In this document: one piece after another, positions 33,325-41,999 of the stretch | Position numbering within the stretch: the stretch's first letter is position 1 | Layout of the letters: every line of letters starts with the position of its first letter | NCBI GenBank assembly: GCA_031421855.1 | Contig: JANOPN010000162.1 | Span: 1 to 50,481 of the forward strand | Length of the DNA stretch: 50,481 nucleotides | Source: JAAFHN01 sp031421855 | Lineage (GTDB): Bacteria; Pseudomonadota; Gammaproteobacteria; Burkholderiales; Burkholderiaceae_C | Reading direction: 5' to 3' | Program-made: the position numbers and the translations under genes | Notes under the pieces: model-generated | Seen by the model: the letters and a program-made list of their open reading frames with translations, nothing else | What the model was told of the DNA's origin: nothing | Databases searched by the model: none

Positions 33325-33645
33325 ATGAACCGCCAAGCTCAAATTGACCGTTTTTTGTTGCTTGCGCACGAGGCTGTGTCGGCGCGCATGCTCGAGCAGC
33401 CCGCAATCGTCATCAAGCTTCGCACCCATTTGGCTCGGTCACGCGCCGCGAGCCGCTCTAACCGCAGCGATTCGTTGTGGGACGAATGGGAGCAATGGCT
33501 GGCGATGCCGGTGACCCAGCTGGCTCAGCTCATGTGCGAGCGCTCTGACCGCGCCGACGAGTTGCGGTCGGTGTCGCCGATTTCAATCGTCATCAACCAA
33601 ATCGAACGCGCAGCGTGGCTCAAACAAGCCAGAGGCGACCAATGA
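33325..33645 (+). CDS. Small protein of unknown function, partner of the nucleotidyltransferase
   Basis: This is a 106-residue, mostly helical, Arg-rich protein (LRTHLARSRAASRSNRSDSL, then WDEWEQWLAMPVTQLAQLM). There is no signal peptide or known DNA-binding motif that I recognise. It lies 17 bp after glyS, and its stop overlaps the start of the next gene (ATGA at 33642-33645), so the two are made together. Its size and position resemble an antitoxin or accessory subunit of a nucleotidyltransferase pair (inference only). Confidence 0.7.
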   Translation: MNRQAQIDRFLLLAHEAVSARMLEQPAIVIKLRTHLARSRAASRSNRSDSLWDEWEQWLAMPVTQLAQLMCERSDRADELRSVSPISIVINQIERAAWLKQARGDQ

Positions 33646-34169
33646 ACCGCGATGAAGTTGAGCACGTCCTCAGGGCGGCAGCTGCGATCACACGAGAGTC
33701 AAGTTTTTTCGTGATCGGAAGCCAGGCAATATTGCTGTCCCACCCGGCCGCGCCAGCGGAGTTGCGAGTGTCCCGTGAGCTGGATTTGTACCCAGCGTTG
33801 GCACCGGAAAAAGCCGATCTGATCGATGGTGCGATCGGTGCGATGTCCAGTTTCGATGCAACATTTGGCTATCACGCGGACGGTGTCGGTCCTGAGACAG
33901 CAGTCATGCCCATCGACTGGCGCGAACGCGAAACGTTTCACTATTTTGGCGACGTGACAGCGATTTGCCCTGAAGTTCACGATTTGGCGGTGTCCAAGTG
34001 CGTTGCGGGACGCGCAAAGGATGCGGATTACGTTCGCGCGTTGCTCGCACACTCGATGATCGATGGTGCGACATTGCTTCATCGCATCCGTGGCATTGAT
34101 CCTGCCCGTGCCAACATCGATTTCGTGACCGCATGGGCCCAACGTCGAATTCAAGAAGCCATTCCATGA
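33642..34169 (+). CDS. Nucleotidyltransferase-like protein (DUF6036 type)
   Basis: This 175-residue protein has the start of a nucleotidyltransferase fold. ESSFFVIGSQAILL gives the hG[S/G] motif, and LRVSRELDLYPAL gives the acidic strand. The usual D-x-D is E-x-D here, so activity is uncertain. DLAVSKCVAGRAKDADYVRALL matches the later helix of DUF6036/AbiEii-like proteins. The ATG at 33642 overlaps the upstream stop. Its own TGA overlaps the gmhB ATG (34166-34169). It is probably a toxin-like enzyme of a two-gene module; no function is proven. Confidence 0.72.
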   Translation: MNRDEVEHVLRAAAAITRESSFFVIGSQAILLSHPAAPAELRVSRELDLYPALAPEKADLIDGAIGAMSSFDATFGYHADGVGPETAVMPIDWRERETFHYFGDVTAICPEVHDLAVSKCVAGRAKDADYVRALLAHSMIDGATLLHRIRGIDPARANIDFVTAWAQRRIQEAIP

Positions 34170-34723
34170 AACTCGTGATCCTTGACCGTGACGGCACCAT
34201 CAACTACGACCGCGATGACTATGTGAAGTCGGCGGATGAATGGCTGCCTCTACCCGGTGCGCTTGAGGCGATTGCGCGGCTGAACCAAGCCGGGTGGCGG
34301 GTGGCGGTGGCGAGCAATCAGTCGGGCGTCGGGCGGGGTTTGTACGGCGTGACCGAACTAAACGCCATGCATGCCAAGATGAATCGCTTGCTGGGCGAGT
34401 TGGGCGGGCGGGTTGATTCGGTGTTTTTTTGCCCGCACACGCCCAAAGATGCCTGCGCCTGTCGCAAACCTCTGCCAGGTTTGTTTGAGCAAATCGGTGA
34501 GCGTTACGGCATCAACTTGCGAGACGTGCCGTCCGTGGGTGACACGCTGCGCGACGCGCAAGCTGGGGCGGCGGCGGGCTGCCCGACTCACATCGTGCGA
34601 ACCGGTAAGTCGGCTGACGCAGGCAGCGCTGAGGGCGCAATCGGCGTGCCGACTGATTTGCCACCGGGGACCTTGGTGCACGCCGATTTGGGTGCGTTTG
34701 TCGACCATTTGCTGGCCGTCTGA
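34166..34723 (+). CDS. gmhB: D-glycero-beta-D-manno-heptose 1,7-bisphosphate 7-phosphatase
   Basis: This 185-residue HAD-superfamily phosphatase in LPS heptose synthesis has the catalytic motif LDRDGTINYD (Asp7, Asp9), SNQSGVGRG (motif II) and SVGDTLRDAQAG (motif IV). A zinc-binding loop CPHTPKDACACRKP is diagnostic of GmhB. The ATG at 34166 overlaps the stop of the nucleotidyltransferase gene. It normally follows glyS in Burkholderiales; here a two-gene cassette intervenes. Confidence 0.95.
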   Translation: MKLVILDRDGTINYDRDDYVKSADEWLPLPGALEAIARLNQAGWRVAVASNQSGVGRGLYGVTELNAMHAKMNRLLGELGGRVDSVFFCPHTPKDACACRKPLPGLFEQIGERYGINLRDVPSVGDTLRDAQAGAAAGCPTHIVRTGKSADAGSAEGAIGVPTDLPPGTLVHADLGAFVDHLLAV

Positions 34724-34735
34724 CGGTGCGAGTCG

Positions 34736-34785
34736 TTATCAAAATCAATAGCAACAAACTCAATGAATTCAGTGACCAAGTTCGT
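34736..34785 (+). repeat. Dispersed ~45-bp repeat, copy 10
   Basis: It reads ATAGCAACAAACTCAATGAA followed by TTCAGTGACCAAG, 13 bp after the gmhB stop and before plsC. Confidence 0.9.
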
Positions 34786-34807
34786 ATTTCTCTCATAAAA
34801 TGGTGAA

Positions 34808-35557
34808 ATGACCTCTGCAATGAACCTTTTTCGCTCGGCGGCGCACATGCTGTTCATGATGGCCACGGTTGTGCCCTGGGCGCTGGCGGTTTTGGTGGCT
34901 AGTCTGTTTTTGAGTCCGCGTGGCACGTATTGGTTTTGCGCGGGCTGGCTTAAAACAGCGATGTGGGGTTTGACGCGAATCTGCGGCGTGACCTGGAAAG
35001 TCACCGGCATGGAGAACTTGCCGCAAGGTGAAAACAGCGGGGCGATTTTGCTGGTCAAGCACCAAAGCACGCTCGAGACGTTTTTGATGCCCGCAATCAT
35101 GCCCCGGCCACTGGCTTATGTGTTCAAGCGCGAATTGCTGTACGTGCCGTTTTTCGGCTGGGCCATGTCGCGCATGGACATGATTCACATTGACCGCAGC
35201 AAGCGAGCCGAGGCATTCACCAAAGTGGTCAAACAGGGGCAACGCTTGCTTGACCAAGGCACCTGGGTCATCATGTTTCCTGAGGGCACGCGCCAGCCGC
35301 GGGGCAAAGTGGGCAACTACAAAACCGGCGGTTCGCGGCTGGCCATCCAGACCGGCGCGCCCGTTGTGCCGATTGCCGTGACCAGCGCCAAGCATTGGCC
35401 ACGCAAGGCGTTCATCAAGACGCCGGGCGCGATTGAGGTGTCGATTGGCCCGGCGATTGCCTCAGCCGGGCGCGAGCCCGAAGAGTTAATGGCCGAGGTA
35501 CAGGCTTGGATCGAGGCAGAAATGCGTCGCCTCGACCCTCAGGCTTACCCCGGCTAA
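34808..35557 (+). CDS. plsC: 1-acyl-sn-glycerol-3-phosphate acyltransferase
   Basis: This 249-residue membrane enzyme of phospholipid synthesis acylates lysophosphatidate. An N-terminal membrane segment (about 10-35) is followed by the acyltransferase motifs VKHQSTLETF (His/Glu variant of the HX4D motif), MSRMDMIHIDRS and FPEGTRQPRG. GAPVVPIAVTS completes the pattern. An ATG four codons later (34820) is an alternative start. It lies between gmhB and ygjP in the usual Burkholderiales order. The HX4E rather than HX4D motif is a variant seen in some bacterial members. Confidence 0.92.
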   Translation: MTSAMNLFRSAAHMLFMMATVVPWALAVLVASLFLSPRGTYWFCAGWLKTAMWGLTRICGVTWKVTGMENLPQGENSGAILLVKHQSTLETFLMPAIMPRPLAYVFKRELLYVPFFGWAMSRMDMIHIDRSKRAEAFTKVVKQGQRLLDQGTWVIMFPEGTRQPRGKVGNYKTGGSRLAIQTGAPVVPIAVTSAKHWPRKAFIKTPGAIEVSIGPAIASAGREPEELMAEVQAWIEAEMRRLDPQAYPG

Positions 35558-35560
35558 GCC

Positions 35561-36496
35561 ATGAGCAAGGCGCTCACCCAGTGGCTCAAAGACACGATGG
35601 CACGCCAGTTGGCGTTGTTTGACGAGCCGGCGCCACTCAAAGTTGCAAAAACGCCAGCGCCAATTCCAACGCCAGCGCCCGCCGCTAATGATTTGCCTGC
35701 ACTCTTGCTGGCTGATGCCATTGAGCCCACGATTTTTGTGCACCCGCAGGCCAATCGGCAGGTCAAGCTCAGTGGCACGCCGGTTGGTTACGTGCTCAAG
35801 CGCGGTAAGCGTCGCACCATTGGGTTCAGTGTCGGCCCCGACGGTTTGGCCGTGAGCGCGCCCAAGTACACGACTTTGGGCGAGATCGAAGCCGCTTTAC
35901 AGGAGCGTGCGCCGTGGATCTTGAGCAAGCTTGGCTTGGTTCGCGAGCGCGTTCAACAGCGCGAAAGCCAGCGAATCGTTTGGGCCGATGGCGCAACCCT
36001 GCCGTTTTTGGGGGTGCCCACGCTGCTCAAGCTCGACGCCAGCCACGCATGGGGCAAAAGCGGCGATGGTCAAGCCCAGCTTGCACCAGCAAGCGACAAC
36101 ACCCCACAAACGCTATCGATTGGCCTGCCCCAAACTGCCAGCACCGAGCAAATTCGAGACGCCGTGCAGGCCTGGCTCATGCGCCAAGCCAAACGCATCT
36201 TTGCCGAACGCTTGGCGCACTTTGAGCCGCAATTGGGCGTGCGACACACGTCGCTGCGCCTGTCAAGCGCAGGCACGCGTTGGGGCAGCGCCAGCGGTGA
36301 TGGCTCCATTCGGCTGAACTGGCGGCTCGTGCACTTTGCGATGCGCACCATCGACTACGTGGTCGTTCACGAGTTGAGTCACCTGCGCGTGATGGACCAC
36401 AGCCCACAGTTTTGGGGCGTGGTGGGCTCGATCATGCCGGACTACGCGGGCCGCAGAAAAGAGCTCAAAACCGATGCGTCGCCCAAGTGGGATTGA
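35561..36496 (+). CDS. YgjP-like zinc metallopeptidase (DUF45)
   Basis: This is a 311-residue protein. After an Ala/Pro-rich linker, the DUF45 domain (about 90-311) ends in VVVHELSHLRVMDHSPQFW, where HELSH and a later His form the zinc site. RWGSASGDGSIRLNWRLVHF is also typical. It is probably a cytoplasmic zinc-dependent peptidase; the physiological substrate of YgjP proteins is not established. It starts 4 bp after plsC. Confidence 0.88.
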   Translation: MSKALTQWLKDTMARQLALFDEPAPLKVAKTPAPIPTPAPAANDLPALLLADAIEPTIFVHPQANRQVKLSGTPVGYVLKRGKRRTIGFSVGPDGLAVSAPKYTTLGEIEAALQERAPWILSKLGLVRERVQQRESQRIVWADGATLPFLGVPTLLKLDASHAWGKSGDGQAQLAPASDNTPQTLSIGLPQTASTEQIRDAVQAWLMRQAKRIFAERLAHFEPQLGVRHTSLRLSSAGTRWGSASGDGSIRLNWRLVHFAMRTIDYVVVHELSHLRVMDHSPQFWGVVGSIMPDYAGRRKELKTDASPKWD

Positions 36497-36508
36497 TTGA
36501 AAGCTGAC

Positions 36509-38662
36509 ATGCCAAACCGACAAAACACGCACAACGTCTCACGCGGGCTCGCCGCCGCCGCGATTGCCGCCGTCTTGTTGCAGTGCGCTCCCACGGCCGC
36601 CCAAACCGCAAGCGCTGAGCTGTTGCTCAAGCGAGTCACGCTGTCGTCGTCAGGTGTGGGGTACTTTGAACATGAGGCTGTGGTGGACGGAAACGCCACG
36701 CTTCGCGTGCCGCTCAAACTGGCTCAGGTCGACGACGTGCTCAAAAGCTTGGTCGTGTACGACGCCAGCGGCAAAGTGGCTGGCATGAGCCTGCCCGGCA
36801 AAGAGCCGCTGGCCGAGCAGCTCAAAGCCCTGCCGTTTGATGCCAGCGCACTCAGCGACCAAACCGAGCTGCTCAAAGCCTTGCGCGGGGCCGAGGTGCT
36901 TGTCACGATGGCTGCCAGCAATGGCCAAGCGGGGCGGTTGGTGAGGGGTCGAGTGCTGGGTCTTGAGAAGGTGACCCGCCCGGTGCTGGGCCCTCAAGTG
37001 GGGCTTCAAGCCGTCACGCAACTGAGTTTGAACATGCCCAGTGGCGTGCAAACCTTGATGCTCGAAGACACCCGCAGCGTGAAACTGCTGGACGATACCC
37101 TTCGCACTCAAATTGAGCAGGCGCTGGTCGCCATTTCAGACAACCGAGCCCGCGACGGCCGTGTGCTGGAGCTGGCGCTGGCTGGCAGTGGCAAGCGCAC
37201 GGTGCGCGTTGGCTATGTGGTTCCGGTGCCCATTTGGAAAACCGCCTACCGGTTGGCGCTGCCCGCCGAGGGCGATGCCGCATCACCCACCGGCGCATTG
37301 CAAGCTTGGGCCGTGCTTGAAAATCTCAGTGGCCAAGACTGGCGCAATGTGCAACTGACCTTGACCACTGGCCGGCCTGTTGCGGTGCAACAGCGCTTGT
37401 ACGACAGCTATTTCAGTGAGCGCCCTGCTGTGCCCATTGCGCTGCCCAATCGCATCTTGCCTCGGGCCGACAGCGCTTGGATGCCTTCTGCGCCGCAAGC
37501 GCTTGTTGCGCCCGCCACGAGGCCATCGCCAGCAGCCGCTGCTGCGCGCAGCGCGCCCGCGCCGCTGGTTGCCCCGGCGCCAGCAGCCCCGGCGCCGGCT
37601 CGGGCGCAGATTGGCAGCTTGAGCGGCTCGCGGGCAGGCGACGCGTTGTCGTTTGCGCAGGCCGAGCAAGAAGTGGTCGCAACCCAAGCCGGCACCCTGA
37701 CGAGCTACCGCATCGAGTTACCGGTTTCAGTATCGAACGGGCGAAGCTTGTCGGTGCCAGTGGTGATGGCGCAAGTGCCCGCCCGGCGCGTGTACCAGTG
37801 GCAGCCGCAGGTGCATGCCCAGCACCCGCTGGCAGCCGCTGCAATCACCAACTCGACCGGTGTGACGCTTGAACCTGGTGCCGTGACGCTTTACCAGGCT
37901 CCTACAACCGCAGCGTCAGGTGCGTTTTTGGGCGATGCGCAGCTCAACGCGACGCCCAGCGGCGATGAGCGCATGCTCGCCTTTGCCATCGATGCCCGTT
38001 TGCAGGTCAGCCAAACCAGCGAGCAGCGCTCAAACACCCAACGCGTGCGCTTGGATCGCCAGGCCCTGGTCATTGAGCAGCTGTACCAAACCTTGCACAC
38101 CTTCGCCTTGCGAAACACGTCGGCTACCGACGCTGAAGTGGTGGTGGAGCTGCCCCGATCGACGGGCACCGAATTGCTTGTTCCCACGGGTAAGGTGCTT
38201 GGCACAGCGCAAAGCAGCTGGCGCGTGAGTCTGCGGGTTGGCGCGAAGGGGCAGGCGTCGCACGCAGCCACTGTGCAGCAGCCGCGCCAATATGCTCGGC
38301 AAATGGTGGATTTGTCGCGGGCCGACCTGGACACCCTTGGCGAAACTGCGCGAGACGACACGACGCGCTCGGCGCTCATTGCGCTTGCCTCGCTGAGACG
38401 CACCGAGCGCGACGCGGCGTTGCTCAAGACTCAAGCAGACGGTGGCGTGCAGCGCATCACAGACGACCAAGCCCGGTTGCGAACCAACTTGGCGTTGGTC
38501 AACAGCCACTCAGATCTGGGCAAGCGCTACGCGCAGCAGCTGATTCAAAGCGAGGCGGCAATCGAAAAAGCGCTCATCGCTCGCGACGATGCCGTGCAGG
38601 CCGATCAAGCCGCCACCGCCGCGACGCGGGCATTCATTGACAGGTTGGCTAAACAAAAGTAG
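36509..38662 (+). CDS. DUF4139-domain exported protein
   Basis: This protein of about 717 residues has a signal peptide (basic start, Ala-rich core, cleavage near AAQT). The N-terminal part (VTLSSSGVGYFEHEAVVDG...RVPLKLAQVDDVLKSL) and the large central/C-terminal region (VRVGYVVPVPIWKTAYRL, LENLSGQDWRNVQLTLTTGRP) are features of the DUF4139 family. An Ala/Pro-rich low-complexity segment lies at about 325-365, and the C-terminus is a coiled coil. Function is unknown. The ATG at 36509 is preferred to a TTG 12 bp upstream. Confidence 0.83.
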   Translation: MPNRQNTHNVSRGLAAAAIAAVLLQCAPTAAQTASAELLLKRVTLSSSGVGYFEHEAVVDGNATLRVPLKLAQVDDVLKSLVVYDASGKVAGMSLPGKEPLAEQLKALPFDASALSDQTELLKALRGAEVLVTMAASNGQAGRLVRGRVLGLEKVTRPVLGPQVGLQAVTQLSLNMPSGVQTLMLEDTRSVKLLDDTLRTQIEQALVAISDNRARDGRVLELALAGSGKRTVRVGYVVPVPIWKTAYRLALPAEGDAASPTGALQAWAVLENLSGQDWRNVQLTLTTGRPVAVQQRLYDSYFSERPAVPIALPNRILPRADSAWMPSAPQALVAPATRPSPAAAAARSAPAPLVAPAPAAPAPARAQIGSLSGSRAGDALSFAQAEQEVVATQAGTLTSYRIELPVSVSNGRSLSVPVVMAQVPARRVYQWQPQVHAQHPLAAAAITNSTGVTLEPGAVTLYQAPTTAASGAFLGDAQLNATPSGDERMLAFAIDARLQVSQTSEQRSNTQRVRLDRQALVIEQLYQTLHTFALRNTSATDAEVVVELPRSTGTELLVPTGKVLGTAQSSWRVSLRVGAKGQASHAATVQQPRQYARQMVDLSRADLDTLGETARDDTTRSALIALASLRRTERDAALLKTQADGGVQRITDDQARLRTNLALVNSHSDLGKRYAQQLIQSEAAIEKALIARDDAVQADQAATAATRAFIDRLAKQK

Positions 38663-38669
38663 GACGCAA

Positions 38670-39293
38670 TTGACCCACGATATCTTGATTCAATCGCCCG
38701 CAAACCCCAATCGACTGGTGTTGCTGTTTCACGGCTACGGCGCTGACGCGCAAGACTTGGCCCCCATTGGCGACATGATTGCTCAGGCGCACGCTGAGGC
38801 CGCGGTCGTGAGTGTGCAGGCCACAACTGGGTGCGAGGCGGGTTTTGGCTGGCAATGGATGCCCGTGCAGGGCGCGACGGATGCAAATCGAGCGACGCGG
38901 CTCCAACAGGCCATGCCCGCATTTGCAGCCAGCGTCAAGGCTTGGCAAGCGCACTTCGGTGTAAGCGACACGCACACGGCGTTGCTGGGCTTTTCGCAGG
39001 GCGCGATGATGTCATTGGCTTACTCCCAGGTTGACGGCGCGGCACCGGCCAAGGTTTTCGCGCTGTCGGGGCGATTCATTTCGCCACCCACTCGAGTCAA
39101 TTCGGGTTGCAGCATTCACTTGTTTCACGGCGAAGACGACGAAGTCGTCGCACCGCAAGGCAGCCGCGACGCAGCCATCGCCCTACAAAACTTGGGTGCA
39201 GTCTTGGGCAAAGACTTGAGCCTGGATATGTTCAGTGGCTTGGGTCACGGGATTGACCAACGGGTGCTTCGACGCGTTTTTGGCCTGCTTTGA
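38670..39293 (+). CDS. Alpha/beta-hydrolase esterase (phospholipase/carboxylesterase family)
   Basis: This protein of about 207 residues resembles E. coli YpfH. VLLFHGYGADAQDLAPIG gives the oxyanion region and LLGFSQGAMMSLAYS the nucleophile Ser. HGEDDEVVAP gives the catalytic Asp and GLGHGIDQR the His. It is cytoplasmic. The TTG at 38670 is chosen because AGGACG lies just upstream and the fold begins there; a longer frame would run into the previous gene. Substrate unknown. Confidence 0.85.
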   Translation: MTHDILIQSPANPNRLVLLFHGYGADAQDLAPIGDMIAQAHAEAAVVSVQATTGCEAGFGWQWMPVQGATDANRATRLQQAMPAFAASVKAWQAHFGVSDTHTALLGFSQGAMMSLAYSQVDGAAPAKVFALSGRFISPPTRVNSGCSIHLFHGEDDEVVAPQGSRDAAIALQNLGAVLGKDLSLDMFSGLGHGIDQRVLRRVFGLL

Positions 39294-39311
39294 GGCTTTT
39301 TTAACGTCATA

Positions 39312-39360
39312 TCTGCCCTTGGTCTCCGATTTTATTGATGTTGATGCTATCAAAATAGGA
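39312..39360 (-). repeat. Dispersed ~45-bp repeat, copy 11
   Basis: On the minus strand it reads GATAGCATCAACATCAATAA followed by AATCGGAGACCAAGGGC, a diverged copy. It lies 19 bp after the esterase stop, between convergent genes. Confidence 0.8.
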
Positions 39361-39377
39361 CGGTTTGAGACCGGTGG

Positions 39378-40262
39378 CTAATGGCCTCGCAATTGCTTGG
39401 CGCGGGCTCGGTATGCGGCGGCTCGGGTGTCGTTGGCAAGCGCGGCGTACAGCTCGGCCAGCTCGTCCATCACGTGCGGGTCTGGCGACTTTGACGACTC
39501 ACCGATTGCTTCTAAATCCAGTTGAATGCCCAGCGCCTCATCGACTCGGTTCAGCAGCCGAAGAGTCCAAGCCACCATCCAACGGGCAACGACGACATCT
39601 CCAGCTTTGCCGGCAGCTCTTCGAAGGGTCAGGGCCTGCTCAAATTGCGCCAACGCCTCCGGCAGCCGGCTGAGGCCGGTCAGGGCCATGCCCAAGTTGT
39701 TGCGAATCGATGCCTCCCACGCCCGCGCGGCAACTTGGGTTGAGCTCAAACTGATATCCAACGCCAGCTGCGCCCACTTGAGTTGGCTTGGCGGGTCGGT
39801 GTCGACAAAGGCCAGCATGTGAATCGCATCAATGGCCAGTGAGTCCATTCGCGCGGTTTTCGCTAGTCCCAAGCTGCGCTCAAACGCGTCTCTCGCCTGA
39901 ATTATGTCATGGTGATTTGAGCTTGCCTTTGGGTGTGAAGCCGACGCCCAAGTTCGACCCCACTCCAACCAAAATCGGGCGTTAGCCTCGGGGCCAGCGG
40001 TGACCAGTTGGGGCTCTAGTTCACGCAGCACTTGTCGGGCAAGCTCGAACTGCTTTCGCATCCCGTGGGTGCGCGCGATCTGGGTTTGCAAAATGATGCG
40101 GTCGTCACCCGTGCTGGTGGCAAGCGCTTGCCTGAATCGCAACTCGCTGGCCGCAGGGTCTTTGAAGCTCCAAAGAGCAGTGATGTCAACGGCCATGGCG
40201 ACTGCGAGGTTTGAGTACAGCAGTACCCCCGCCAATGCACAACGGCGGATGAAACGAGTCAC
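39378..40262 (-). CDS. Exported TPR-type protein
   Basis: This 294-residue protein has a signal peptide (MTRFIRRCALAGVLLYSNLA, cleavage near AVA). The rest is helical with tetratricopeptide-like units, for example ARAWEASIRNNLGMALTGLS, RLPEALAQFEQALTLRRAAGK and DELAELYAALANDTRAAAYRARAK. TPR arrays mediate protein contacts; it is probably a periplasmic scaffold. It ends 5 bp before... and its start lies 5 bp from the stop of the MBL hydrolase at 40268, so it is probably the second gene of that transcript. Partner unknown. Confidence 0.75.
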   Translation of the reverse strand: MTRFIRRCALAGVLLYSNLAVAMAVDITALWSFKDPAASELRFRQALATSTGDDRIILQTQIARTHGMRKQFELARQVLRELEPQLVTAGPEANARFWLEWGRTWASASHPKASSNHHDIIQARDAFERSLGLAKTARMDSLAIDAIHMLAFVDTDPPSQLKWAQLALDISLSSTQVAARAWEASIRNNLGMALTGLSRLPEALAQFEQALTLRRAAGKAGDVVVARWMVAWTLRLLNRVDEALGIQLDLEAIGESSKSPDPHVMDELAELYAALANDTRAAAYRARAKQLRGH

Positions 40263-40267
40263 TGGGG

Positions 40268-41353
40268 TCAGTCGGTTGAAGTCATCGCGGCAAATCGGTA
40301 AACACCGCTTGCGTCTTGTTCGCGGCGCAATTTACCTGCAAACCAAAGCGCATGCAAGTGCGCCACCGACTCGCCCATGGCGAACGTGGTCTGGTGCAGG
40401 TCGAGCTCGCGTTTGAACAAGACTTGTAGCATCTCTGCCGCTGATTGAGGTTCGCCAGCGCAGGCCTCCAAGACCTCCGCGAGTCGATCGCGGTGGTGTT
40501 CGTGCAGCTGCGCGATGCGGCGATGCAAACCGGTGAAGGGCTTGCCGTGGCTGGGCAAAACCAGGGTGTGTTGGGGCAACGGCAAGAACCGATCAATCGA
40601 CTCCAAAAACAGCTTCAACGCATCGCCCTCGGGCTCTAATTCGTAGACGCTGACATTGGTTGATATGCGGGGCAGAACCATGTCACCGCTGATTAAAACC
40701 GGGTCCAGGTCGCCGCTTGGGGCGCCCTGTGAGTGCAGCGCGATGTGCTCCGGCGCGTGGCCATAGCCGACGATGCAATGCCATGCTCGGCCGCCAATCA
40801 AGATTGTGTCGTCGTGGAGCATGCGCCGGTAGCTGGATGGCAGGGCGGGCACAAGGCTGGGGTAGTAGCCGCTTCGCGCGCGGATTTTTGCCAGGCTGTC
40901 AGGGTCGGTCAAACCGTGAGACGCGAAAAACGCGGCCGAGCGCTCGCCCCCCATGGCGGTCGCGCTTTGGCTTGCCAAGCGCGCGGCGTTGTAGTCGGTG
41001 GCGCTCATCCACAGTGGCGCATTGAATCTGGCACACAGCCAGTGCGCCAAGCCGACGTGATCGGGGTGCATGTGGGTGGCAACGACCCGCAAAATCGGCA
41101 AGCCATCCAGCTCGGCAGCGATGATTTGCTCCCACTGCTCGCGGGCAGACGTTTGGTCGATGCAGCAATCAACCAAGGTCCAGCCCTCGCGGCCGTCGAT
41201 GGCATCGCGCAATAGCCATAAGTTGATGTGATTCAGCGCAAAAGGCAAACCCATTCGCACCCATTTGATACCGGGTTTGAGTGTCAACGCAGACCCCAGT
41301 TCGGGCAGCGCGTCGCCCCACGGGTAGTGCAATTCAAGTTCGTTCGGGTTCAT
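40268..41353 (-). CDS. MBL-fold metallo-hydrolase
   Basis: This ~361-residue metallo-beta-lactamase-fold hydrolase has THMHPDHVGLAHW (HxHxDH). GYGHAPEHIALHS and LPSHGKPF give further ligands. A C-terminal helical domain follows. It is distinct from the hydrolase at 5349. The ATG at 41353 is used; another three codons upstream is possible. It is divergent from liuR, with a perfect palindrome between them, so it may belong to the LiuR regulon and handle an acyl-CoA or related ester (inference). Confidence 0.85.
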   Translation of the reverse strand: MNPNELELHYPWGDALPELGSALTLKPGIKWVRMGLPFALNHINLWLLRDAIDGREGWTLVDCCIDQTSAREQWEQIIAAELDGLPILRVVATHMHPDHVGLAHWLCARFNAPLWMSATDYNAARLASQSATAMGGERSAAFFASHGLTDPDSLAKIRARSGYYPSLVPALPSSYRRMLHDDTILIGGRAWHCIVGYGHAPEHIALHSQGAPSGDLDPVLISGDMVLPRISTNVSVYELEPEGDALKLFLESIDRFLPLPQHTLVLPSHGKPFTGLHRRIAQLHEHHRDRLAEVLEACAGEPQSAAEMLQVLFKRELDLHQTTFAMGESVAHLHALWFAGKLRREQDASGVYRFAAMTSTD

Positions 41354-41380
41354 CGCAGGCATGTGCTTTTTCTTGGTCGC

Positions 41381-41402
41381 TTGACGTTTACGTAAACGTC
41401 AA
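41381..41402. promoter_or_regulatory. Perfect 22-bp palindrome, predicted LiuR operator
   Basis: TTGACGTTTAC (41381-41391) is followed directly by its exact complement GTAAACGTCAA (41392-41402). It lies between the divergent MBL hydrolase and liuR, overlapping a TTGACG -35-like box, with TACAGT at 41409. It resembles the LiuR-type motif with TTTACGTnnACG symmetry; the assignment rests on the adjacent regulator. Confidence 0.75.
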
Positions 41403-41512
41403 TTGGGGTACAGTCTAGGCGACAAGATGAAGGTGAGCTGTCGCGCCCTTGTCTGAGTTGTTCGCTTCGCGATTGGTTTTCAAAATCCAGCATTCACAAA
41501 GTACTCGTTCAA

Positions 41513-41953
41513 GTGCCTGTTTCAACCGCAACCCACACCATCAGCGATTTGGCGCAAGAGTTCGACCTCACGACGCGTGCCATTCGCTTTTACGAGGACA
41601 TGGGCTTGCTCACGCCCACGAGGGGCGGGCCGGGCGGGCGACTGCGGGTGTACAGCGCGCGCGACCGAACCCGGCTGAAGCTCACCCTGCGAGCCAAGCG
41701 ACTGGGTTTCAGCTTGGCAGAGGCCAAGGACATCATCGATTTGTACGAAAGCCCCCGCGACACGGGCGTGCAGCTGCGCAAGTTTTTGCTGGTCTTGGCA
41801 GCGCACCGCGACGAGCTAGAGGGGCAGATGGCCGAATTGCACGTCCAGCTCGACGAGATTAAAGTCCACGAAAAAGAGGCGAAGCAGTTGCTCGCAAAAG
41901 TGGAGCCCAAACCCACCACGACTCGAAACGTCGCGACAGAAGTCAACACGTAA
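41513..41953 (+). CDS. liuR: MerR-family regulator (LiuR)
   Basis: This 146-residue protein has an N-terminal winged helix-turn-helix of MerR type (ISDLAQEFDLTTRAIRFYEDMGLL) and a coiled coil at about 85-130. It lacks metal-binding Cys, as expected for LiuR, which responds to branched-chain acyl-CoA metabolites. It stands directly before isovaleryl-CoA dehydrogenase, the classical liuR-liuA arrangement. Start GTG at 41513. The palindrome at 41381 is its likely operator. Confidence 0.9.
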   Translation: MPVSTATHTISDLAQEFDLTTRAIRFYEDMGLLTPTRGGPGGRLRVYSARDRTRLKLTLRAKRLGFSLAEAKDIIDLYESPRDTGVQLRKFLLVLAAHRDELEGQMAELHVQLDEIKVHEKEAKQLLAKVEPKPTTTRNVATEVNT

Positions 41954-41999
41954 GCACCACGATTCAACATTTCACCATTGCAAAACATCAGGAGACCCC

